Shown: positions 1-5,081 of the stretch, piece after piece
Layout of the letters: the number at the start of each line of letters is the position of its first letter
Position numbering within the stretch: the stretch's first letter is position 1
DNA from: Verrucomicrobiota bacterium
GTDB lineage: Bacteria; Verrucomicrobiota; Verrucomicrobiia; Limisphaerales; UBA9464
Assembly: GCA_947454295.1 (NCBI GenBank)
Contig: CANGMO010000221.1
Coordinates: forward strand, 1-5,081
Direction: 5' to 3'
DNA length: 5,081 nt
The notes under the pieces: model-generated
Seen by the model: the letters and a program-made list of their open reading frames with translations, nothing else
Database searches by the model: none
What the model was told of the DNA's origin: nothing
Program-made: the position numbers and the translations under genes

Positions 1-2044
1 GACCGGAGCCATCAATCGAAGCCGTAGCCGTGGCGTTCTTCAGTGTGACGATCTGGCGTGCCCGCGGCCCGAGGTGCACGACCGGACGCGGCGCGGCGTC
101 GAGGCGTCGCTTCCAGGATTCATTGCGCGATGCATTCAGGAGACGGACCTCCGCGCCCACCAATTGCTCGCTGCCGCCATCGGTTCGATTCCACACCACA
201 ATTTCCTCAACCGGCGTTTCCCGGCCCAGGTCCACCTCCCACCACGGGGATGCTTCGTCGCCGGTGTGGCTGACCGATTGCGAACGGCCGTAGTTGCCGT
301 CGGTGTTGCCGTCGACGGCACGGGCGGCGTCACCGAGATACCCGGTGCTGGATTGCCGGGCTGGCTGACGAAGGGCGACATTGGTGCCGCGCGACCACAC
401 CTGAACCTCGGCCAGCATCAACCGGTGATTGGTGCCCTTCTGCACGGGAAATTCGATGCGGACAAAGCGCGCCGAAATGGGCGCATTGGTGGCTGCGCTT
501 CCCCGGAGCAACGAGGCGTGCAGGTTCTGGACGGAAAAGGCACCGCTGGGATCACGCCGGCCCGGGCCGCCACCTGGCAGCGAGGGGAGGGGAAGCGCCT
601 CAAGTTCCAATGCGGAAATCGCCGGACCAGCGCCCAGCGGAAGCGTCAACGTGTAGGTGTCTCGTGCAGGCGAGGGGCCAGTGGTCTGGATCCGTCCGTC
701 CGCGTCCTCTGTGAAGGTGGCGGCGTTGGTGACGGCGGACTGGATCGAGGCCGGAGCCAGGGGCGTCCACGCAATGCGGCGCGAGGCTTCCTTCGTCCAG
801 GATTCCAATTCGGCGAGGAAGGCGTCGTCGGTGCGGTTGTAGCGGGCTTCCAGTGTGTGGATCTTCTCGAGCAGTTCGGCACGGCGGCGGGTCTCCCCGG
901 CGGAATACCGCGGCAGGGTGGGACGTTCGTCGGGCTGGTCATTGTCCTCGGTCTGATTGAAGAACGCGTACAGCTGATAGTATTCCTTCTGGGTGACGGG
1001 ATCGAACTTGTGCGAGTGGCATTGGGCGCAACCGAAGGTGAGGCCCATCCAGACCTGCATGGTGACGCCGGTGCGGTCCTTCACCGCCGCGACGCGCCAT
1101 TCCTCGTCGTCGGTGCCGCCCTCGGTGTTGGTCATGGTGTTACGATGAAAGGCGGTGGCCCAGCGCAGTTCATCGCTGCCGGGCTCGATCAAATCGCCGG
1201 CCAGCAGATCGCGGGTGAATTCATCGAACGGCAGATTGCGATTCAGGGCCCCAATCACCCAGTCGCGCCACGGCCAGATGTTCGGCCGCAGGGGATCACT
1301 GCCGTAGCCGGAGGAATCGGCGTAGCGGCCAAGATCAAGCCATTGACGGGTCCACCGCTCTCCGAAGTGGGGCGAGTCCAGCAGGCGATCGACGAGACGC
1401 TCATAGGCATGCGGCGACAGGTCGGTGGCGAACCGATCCAGCTCATCAGGCGGCAGAGGCAGACCGGTGAGGTCCAGCGCCACGCGGCGGGCTAGAGTGC
1501 GGGCATCGGCTGGTGGTGCGGGTTCAATGCCGCGCGCTTCGAGTTGGGAGAGAACAAAGCGATCAATGCCATTCTTGGCCCAGGTGCGGCGGGACACGGG
1601 CGGGAGTGGCGTGCGGCGGGGCGGCGTCCACGCCCAATGCTGCGAATACACGGCGCCCTGGCGGATCCAGCGGGACAGCAGGATGGCCTCCTCCGCATTG
1701 ACCGGATTGTGCGACTCGGCAGGCGGCATCCGCTCGTCCCCGTCGTGGAGAGTGACGCGTCGGACCAGTTCGCTGTGATCCGGATCTCCGGGGATGATGG
1801 CCCGGCGGCCCTTCAGCTCGCGGAGGGCGTCTTCACGCTGATCGAGGCGCAACTTGGCTTTGCGTGAGGACTCGTCGGGGCCGTGGCACTGGTAACACTT
1901 CGACGCCAGCACCGGCCGGATTTGCGAGGCGAAATCCACCGGGCTTCCCGCGAGATCGGCACGCGTGGCCGGGCTGCCGGCGGCGTGGCTCCATCCGGGA
2001 TGGCAGATCGGCAGGAGGAGGAGGATGTAACGCAGCCAGCGCAT
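1..2044 (-). CDS. Secreted PSCyt1-DUF1549 cytochrome-type protein with discoidin/F-type-lectin-like domain (3' end beyond window)
   Basis: 681 codons are present and the frame stays open to the left edge, so the C-terminus is missing. Residues 1-21 form a signal peptide (MRWLRYILLLLP..., likely cleavage after SHA), so the protein is exported. PSCyt1 domain: haem motif CYQCH at 50-54, followed by GPDE and by MPPAES with a candidate axial Met106. HWAW at 136-139 leads into DUF1549/PSCyt2 at about 158-365, with WPWRDWV, LAGDL, a DRTGVTMQVWMGLT-like stretch and a second haem motif CAQCH at 339-343. A short charged helical segment follows at about 379-415, then a beta-rich linker with ALPLPSLP. 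From about 555 to 640 there is an F5/8-type (discoidin) domain with ARQSST, AVDGNTDG, PWWEVDLG and NRTD. In this family a DUF1553 domain normally follows and a DUF1501 gene is often next; both would lie past the left edge. Role inferred: extracytoplasmic, possibly polysaccharide-related; the reaction is unknown. ATG at 2044 was chosen because it begins the signal peptide; no Shine-Dalgarno motif is visible. Confidence 0.92.
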   Translation of the reverse strand, partial: MRWLRYILLLLPICHPGWSHAAGSPATRADLAGSPVDFASQIRPVLASKCYQCHGPDESSRKAKLRLDQREDALRELKGRRAIIPGDPDHSELVRRVTLHDGDERMPPAESHNPVNAEEAILLSRWIRQGAVYSQHWAWTPPRRTPLPPVSRRTWAKNGIDRFVLSQLEARGIEPAPPADARTLARRVALDLTGLPLPPDELDRFATDLSPHAYERLVDRLLDSPHFGERWTRQWLDLGRYADSSGYGSDPLRPNIWPWRDWVIGALNRNLPFDEFTRDLLAGDLIEPGSDELRWATAFHRNTMTNTEGGTDDEEWRVAAVKDRTGVTMQVWMGLTFGCAQCHSHKFDPVTQKEYYQLYAFFNQTEDNDQPDERPTLPRYSAGETRRRAELLEKIHTLEARYNRTDDAFLAELESWTKEASRRIAWTPLAPASIQSAVTNAATFTEDADGRIQTTGPSPARDTYTLTLPLGAGPAISALELEALPLPSLPGGGPGRRDPSGAFSVQNLHASLLRGSAATNAPISARFVRIEFPVQKGTNHRLMLAEVQVWSRGTNVALRQPARQSSTGYLGDAARAVDGNTDGNYGRSQSVSHTGDEASPWWEVDLGRETPVEEIVVWNRTDGGSEQLVGAEVRLLNASRNESWKRRLDAAPRPVVHLGPRARQIVTLKNATATASIDGSG

Positions 2045-2120
2045 GATGACGTGGCGCAGAGTACCTTTGAGGTCCGGGAGATCAATGCCCGGGGAGCAGG
2101 AATCCGGTGAAACCTTTGCC
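2045..2120. other. Intergenic spacer, pseudopilin to cytochrome-type gene
   Basis: 76 bases without a convincing promoter or terminator. A weak stem can form between CCGGG (2074-2078) and CCCGG (2088-2092) with a 9-base loop and no T-tract. AAAGGT occurs on the minus strand about 20 bases before the ATG at 2044, too far to act as a normal ribosome binding site. Confidence 0.4.
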
Positions 2121-2855
2121 TTACCACCAGGCGTTGCCCGGATTTGGAGCCGCCGCCCAGAAGGCGTCGCCGGCGGGCTTGGTGGGGAACTTGTACGCCT
2201 CGGCATGACCGTCGCCGAAGGCCACCACCGACAGACTCTTCCCCTTGTAGTTATGCCATTGGCTCTTGCGGTCGTCCCAGCCGCGGTTCGGATGCCACGG
2301 CCAGTCGCCCTGGATGATCTTGTTCGCCGCACTGAGGGCGACCTCGGATCCCTTGATTGACTGCGCCGCCGCGCCGCTGCCATTGCGGTCGCCCGTCACC
2401 CGTCGGGTCCGGGCGAAATCGCTGACCCATTCCATCAGGTAGCTGGTGCCGTATTGCACGTAGGCGTTGGTGCACTTCTTCCCGAAGTTCTGTTCGTAGA
2501 AGATGTCCCCGCGATCGGCGGGACAGTGGAAGATCTCCGGGGAGCCCTGATAGGTGTACAGGGGCCGGTTGGTCATGGCCGTGAAGATGTCGTAGGTGCC
2601 GTTGGTGCCGCCGGCGGAGTTCCAGTCGGTGCAGGTCGGGTAGGTGTCCCGGTTGTCATCCGTGTACATGTGGTACGCGAGGATGATCTGCTTGTTGTTG
2701 GCCACGCACTTGATGGTGACCGCCTTCTGCTTCGCCCGGGCGAGCGCCGGCAGCAGCATGCCGGCAAGGATCGCGATGATCGCGATCACCACCAACAGTT
2801 CGATCAGGGTGAACGCGGCCAAGGAGCGCGATCGCATCGGAAACCGGAGGGGCAT
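2121..2855 (-). CDS. Pseudopilin-like protein (type II secretion/prepilin-type N-terminal domain, DUF1559-like)
   Basis: 244 residues from the ATG at 2855. A short basic leader (residues 1-14, ending SLAA) precedes F15-TLIELLVVIAIIAIL, the prepilin cleavage/methylation and membrane-anchor helix, with the +5 glutamate at E19. Ala instead of Gly at -1 is common in Verrucomicrobiota members. The C-terminal part is globular, with a CPAD motif (C111-D114) and a final DGH element (D215-H217), and it ends in NAWW. This places it in the large group of stand-alone pseudopilins of Planctomycetota/Verrucomicrobiota, thought to be inner-membrane anchored, processed by a prepilin peptidase and exposed outside the inner membrane; the function of individual members is unknown. 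The start is uncertain: an in-frame ATG at 2837 gives an 8-residue leader, and a TTG at 2915 would overlap the amidase gene but adds 20 Pro/Arg-rich residues that do not fit a prepilin leader. None has a Shine-Dalgarno motif. No pilus or secretion gene is adjacent. Confidence 0.9.
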   Translation of the reverse strand: MPLRFPMRSRSLAAFTLIELLVVIAIIAILAGMLLPALARAKQKAVTIKCVANNKQIILAYHMYTDDNRDTYPTCTDWNSAGGTNGTYDIFTAMTNRPLYTYQGSPEIFHCPADRGDIFYEQNFGKKCTNAYVQYGTSYLMEWVSDFARTRRVTGDRNGSGAAAQSIKGSEVALSAANKIIQGDWPWHPNRGWDDRKSQWHNYKGKSLSVVAFGDGHAEAYKFPTKPAGDAFWAAAPNPGNAWW

Positions 2856-2907
2856 GCCGCAGTTAACGGCGCGCCCCGGCCGGGGTAAAGCGGGAATGCG
2901 GACCGGG
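2856..2907. other. Intergenic spacer, amidase to pseudopilin, with a GC palindrome
   Basis: 52 bases separate the amidase stop from the chosen pseudopilin ATG. They contain the perfect 12-base palindrome CCCCGGCCGGGG (2874-2885). It has no loop and no following T-run, so it is not a convincing intrinsic terminator. No clear promoter boxes are seen. If translation instead starts at the TTG at 2915, the spacer is coding. Confidence 0.4.
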
Positions 2908-3810
2908 TCAGTCAATGAACCGCCGGGTCAGGTCCCCGAAGGCGTCGATGCGCCGGTCGCGCAGGAACGGCCAGTGGGTGCGGGTGACGTTGACCGTGTC
3001 GAGGTTGATGGGAACGAGCAGGTTCTCCGCCTTGTTCACCGAGGCCTTGGCAAGCAGTTGTCCGGAAGTGCCCGCGACAAAGCTCTGCCCCCAGAATTCC
3101 AGCCCGTCTCCGCCGATGGGCTGCTCGAGGCCGATGCGATTGACCGACGCCACGTAACATCCATTGGCCACCGCGTGGGCGCGCTGGATGGTTTCCCAAG
3201 CCTGGTGCTGATTGACACCGTACTCCGCCTTTTCCGACGGATGCCAGCCGATGGCGGTGGGATAGAACAGGATCTCCGCGCCCCGCATGGCGGTAAGCCG
3301 TGCGGCCTCCGGATACCACTGATCCCAGCAAATCAGGACACCGATGCGGCCGAACTTGGTGTCCCAGGCGCGGAACCCGAGATCGCCGGGGGTAAAGTAG
3401 AACTTCTCGTAGAACAGAGGGTCATCCGGAATGTGCATCTTCCGGTAGATTCCGAGTAGCGATCCGTCGGCATCGATGATGGCCGCGGTATTGTGGTACA
3501 GGCCGGCGGCGCGGCGTTCGAACAGCGAGGCGACGATCACCACGCCGCGCTTCTTGGCGAGTTTCTGGAAGGCGGCAGTGCTGGGGCCGGGGATGGGCTC
3601 GGCGAGGTCGAAATAGCGGTGCTCTTCGCTCTGGCAGAAGTATTGCGACCGGAACAACTCCTGGGTGCAGATGATCTGGGCGCCATCGCGGGCCGCCCGG
3701 TCGGCCGCGGACAGGGTGATGGCGAGGTTCTCGGCGGGATCCTCGCCGCAGGCGTGCTGCAGCAGGCCCAGCGTGACGGTGCGGGGGCGGGGGGACTTGG
3801 AGCGGCTCAT
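2908..3810 (-). CDS. aguB: N-carbamoylputrescine amidase (nitrilase superfamily)
   Basis: 300 residues, the usual length for AguB. It would hydrolyse N-carbamoylputrescine to putrescine, CO2 and ammonia (EC 3.5.1.53), the last step of the agmatine route to polyamines, in the cytoplasm. The nitrilase Glu-Lys-Cys triad is visible: E51 in CTQELF, K124 in YRKMHIPDD and C161 in LICWDQWYPEAA. The second conserved glutamate is E135 in FYEKFYF. KMHIPDDPLFYEKFYFTPGD, FYPTAIGW and the C-terminal RTHWPFLRDRRIDAF stretch are specific to the AguB subgroup and separate it from general omega-amidases and beta-ureidopropionases. The ATG overlaps the TGA of the upstream kinase gene as ATGA and has no Shine-Dalgarno motif of its own, which suggests translation by coupling. 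Agmatine deiminase (aguA), the usual pathway partner, is not in this window. Subfamily assignment is from motif recognition and the substrate is inferred. Confidence 0.94.
   Translation of the reverse strand: MSRSKSPRPRTVTLGLLQHACGEDPAENLAITLSAADRAARDGAQIICTQELFRSQYFCQSEEHRYFDLAEPIPGPSTAAFQKLAKKRGVVIVASLFERRAAGLYHNTAAIIDADGSLLGIYRKMHIPDDPLFYEKFYFTPGDLGFRAWDTKFGRIGVLICWDQWYPEAARLTAMRGAEILFYPTAIGWHPSEKAEYGVNQHQAWETIQRAHAVANGCYVASVNRIGLEQPIGGDGLEFWGQSFVAGTSGQLLAKASVNKAENLLVPINLDTVNVTRTHWPFLRDRRIDAFGDLTRRFID
3807..3810 (-). other. ATGA stop/start overlap, kinase to amidase
   Basis: The minus-strand tetranucleotide ATGA holds both the amidase start (ATG, 3810-3808) and the kinase stop (TGA, 3809-3807). 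Such overlaps usually mean a shared mRNA and reinitiation by terminating ribosomes. No Shine-Dalgarno motif is visible in the preceding kinase codons, which fits coupling. Confidence 0.85.
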
Positions 3811-5018
3811 TTCAAATGGGATTTGATACGGTCCACCAGACTGCGGGTTTTGGGAACCTTGCGGGTTCGGGTGGTGCGCGTCGTGCGGGTTGAGGCCGAG
3901 GTTTGCGAGGCGCGGGTGGTGCGCGAAGTGCCGGCGGCTGCGGCCTTGGCCGCCGATCCGGAGGGCGTTAACCGCGCGGTGCCGCCCGGCGTTTCACCGG
4001 ACGTCGCCTGATCGCAAACCTGGCGCAGGAACCGGCCCATGGTCTCATTGGTGGGGCCGTACCCGCGGTGGTAAATGAAGTGTTCGAGCTCGTAGAGAAA
4101 CTCGTCGGCGGTCTGGTAGCGGAGCGCGAGATCGCGGTGCAGGGCGCGCTGCAGGATCTGGTTCAACCGGGTTTCAATGGCAGGATTGATCGCCTGGAAA
4201 TCGGGAATGGGCGCCGTGAGGACGCGCTCGCGCGAGGCTTCCGGCGTGTCGGCGCGGAGAAAGTTTGTCCCGGTGAGCAGCTGGGCGAGCACCACACCGG
4301 CCGAGAAGAGGTCGGAGCGCTTGTCGGTGATCTTGAAGTCGGCCTGCTCGGGGCTCATGTACTCCGGCTTGCCCGCCACTTCCTCGCCCTCCTTGTCGGT
4401 AAGGAATCCGCGCGCCTTGGCGATGCCGAAGTCGGTCACCTTCACGTCGCCCTCGTAGGCGATCATGATGTTCTTGGGGCTGATGTCGCGATGAACGATG
4501 CCCAGTGGACGGCCCTCGGGATCGGTCTTGGCGTGCGCGTAGGCCAGTCCGCGCGCAATGCGGCTGACAATGAACACCGCAAGCTCGCTGGGCAGCGCGC
4601 GGCCGGTCAGGCGCAGGCGCGTCATCAGCTCGTCGAGGTTCACGCCGCGGATGTACTCCATGCAGATGAACCACGAGCCACGGTCCTCGGCGAGGTGGTA
4701 GGTCTGCACGATGTTGGTGTGGATCAGGTCCGCCACCAGGCGTGCTTCGCCGATGAAGTTCTCGATGAATTCCGGCTGACGGGCGTAGCGGTCGCGAATG
4801 ACCTTGATCGCCACTCGCTTGGAAAATCCCCGGGCCCCCAGCTGCTTGGCCTCGTACACAATGCCCATCCCGCCTTCAAAGATCTTGCGAACGATCTCGT
4901 ACCGGAAATCGCTCTCGATGATGCGGGTGGAAGCCACGCGGCGAGAGTGCGAATGCGGTCGGGTCCGGTCAAGCCGCGGCCGGTGCGGATGCGTCCAAAG
5001 GGGGATGTCAAATGTCAC
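3807..5018 (-). CDS. Hanks-type serine/threonine protein kinase, soluble
   Basis: 403 residues. The kinase domain covers about 38-315: glycine loop EGGMGIVY (48-55), ATP-binding K72 in VAIKVI, helix-C E91, catalytic loop HRDISPKN (D178, N183), DFG at 196-198, SPE at 222-224 and helix-F D236. All catalytic residues are present, so it should be active. The first glycine of the loop is replaced by Phe47 (KIFEGG rather than the usual xxGEGG). After the domain comes a helical GPTNETMGRFLRQV segment, then a low-complexity Ala/Ser/Thr/Arg tail (about 339-390) and a basic end, DRIKSHLK. No membrane helix or sensor domain is seen, so it is probably cytoplasmic, unlike PknB-type kinases. Start: GTG at 5018, preceded by TAAGG at a 6-nt spacing. 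A GTG at 4937 would drop an odd Pro/His/Arg-rich N-terminus of 27 residues but lacks a Shine-Dalgarno motif. The substrate is unknown. The stop overlaps the amidase start. Confidence 0.92.
   Translation of the reverse strand: MTFDIPLWTHPHRPRLDRTRPHSHSRRVASTRIIESDFRYEIVRKIFEGGMGIVYEAKQLGARGFSKRVAIKVIRDRYARQPEFIENFIGEARLVADLIHTNIVQTYHLAEDRGSWFICMEYIRGVNLDELMTRLRLTGRALPSELAVFIVSRIARGLAYAHAKTDPEGRPLGIVHRDISPKNIMIAYEGDVKVTDFGIAKARGFLTDKEGEEVAGKPEYMSPEQADFKITDKRSDLFSAGVVLAQLLTGTNFLRADTPEASRERVLTAPIPDFQAINPAIETRLNQILQRALHRDLALRYQTADEFLYELEHFIYHRGYGPTNETMGRFLRQVCDQATSGETPGGTARLTPSGSAAKAAAAGTSRTTRASQTSASTRTTRTTRTRKVPKTRSLVDRIKSHLK
3868..3925 (-). repeat. In-frame direct repeats in the kinase C-terminal tail
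   Basis: The 13-mer CGGGTGGTGCGCG (plus-strand reading) occurs at 3868-3880 and 3913-3925. The copies are 45 bases apart, exactly 15 codons. Each encodes Arg-Thr-Thr-Arg (residues 381-384 and 366-369), and a third RTTR lies at 378-381. This is a low-complexity, basic and Thr-rich tail that probably grew by slippage or duplication. Confidence 0.6.
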
Positions 5019-5024
5019 CGGAGA

Positions 5025-5029
5025 CCTTA
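5025..5029 (-). promoter_or_regulatory. Shine-Dalgarno motif for the kinase gene
   Basis: The minus strand reads TAAGG, then six bases, then GTG at 5018. It is the only recognisable Shine-Dalgarno-like element in front of any gene here. It is the reason for preferring the GTG at 5018 over the downstream GTG at 4937. Confidence 0.5.
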
Positions 5030-5035
5030 TTTTAC

Positions 5036-5048
5036 AGGGAATTTCCCT
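5036..5048. repeat. Short inverted repeat upstream of the kinase gene
   Basis: AGGGAATTTCCCT is a perfect palindrome with 6-bp arms around a central T. It lies 18 bases upstream of the GTG start at 5018, where a dimeric regulator could bind. The operator role is inference from position only, and no second copy was noticed in the window. Confidence 0.35.
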
Positions 5049-5081
5049 TGCCCCTGCTAGGTCGGTTGCTTAAATGCCGCC

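Noticed and set aside
74..1495. Plus-strand open frame of 473 codons
   Set aside because: It is the exact codon-register antisense of the PSCyt1-DUF1549 gene. Its product has no recognisable motif, while the minus strand carries a signal peptide, two CxxCH motifs and conserved domain signatures. High GC explains the lack of stops.
2003..2005. Cys14 of the PSCyt1-DUF1549 signal peptide as a lipoprotein cysteine
   Set aside because: The preceding residues are L-P-I, which do not fit the lipobox (small residue at -1). A signal peptidase I site after SHA is more plausible.
2074..2092. Stem-loop CCGGG/CCCGG as a terminator after the pseudopilin gene
   Set aside because: The stem is only five pairs with a 9-base loop, no T-tract follows, and it lies just before the next gene's start.
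2644..3459. Plus-strand open frame of 271 codons across the pseudopilin and amidase genes
   Set aside because: It spans two well-supported minus-strand genes and their junction. Its composition is that of a reverse-complement shadow, with no motif.
5029..5034. TAAAAT on the minus strand as a -10 box for the kinase gene
   Set aside because: No -35-like sequence lies 16-18 bases upstream (GCAGGG at the expected place), and transcription would begin downstream of the Shine-Dalgarno motif at 5025-5029.
4068..5060. Plus-strand open frame of 330 codons
   Set aside because: It lies opposite the kinase in the antisense register. The minus strand holds all kinase catalytic motifs and the plus-strand product resembles nothing known.

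Overview
This 5.1-kb window is GC-rich and densely coding, with four genes, all on the minus strand. It most likely comes from a Verrucomicrobiota chromosome, with Planctomycetota as the nearest alternative. The evidence is the combination of a PSCyt1/DUF1549 cytochrome-type protein, a stand-alone pseudopilin with the FTLIELLVVIAIIAIL signature and a CPAD motif, and a Hanks-type kinase. Shine-Dalgarno motifs are weak or absent at most starts. The phylum call is inference from family distribution.

In transcription order (right to left): (1) 3807-5018, a soluble Hanks-type Ser/Thr protein kinase with a basic, Thr/Arg-rich C-terminal tail. (2) 2908-3810, an N-carbamoylputrescine amidase (AguB-type, nitrilase superfamily), whose ATG overlaps the kinase stop in a 4-nt ATGA junction. 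(3) 2121-2855, a pseudopilin-like protein with a prepilin leader. (4) 1-2044, a secreted di-haem-motif protein of the PSCyt1-DUF1549 family. It carries a discoidin/F-type-lectin-like domain and runs off the left edge before its expected DUF1553 domain.

The kinase and amidase look translationally coupled, so they are probably co-transcribed. The pseudopilin (52-nt gap) and the cytochrome-type protein (76-nt gap) could belong to the same transcript, but nothing links them functionally. The amidase makes putrescine, the kinase is a signalling protein, and the last two are envelope or exported proteins.

No RNA genes, mobile elements, CRISPR arrays or convincing terminators were seen, and no gene-free stretch exceeds 80 bases. 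I see no clear new multi-gene system. The points most worth checking are the kinase/amidase overlap and the altered F-type-lectin motif in the cytochrome-type protein.
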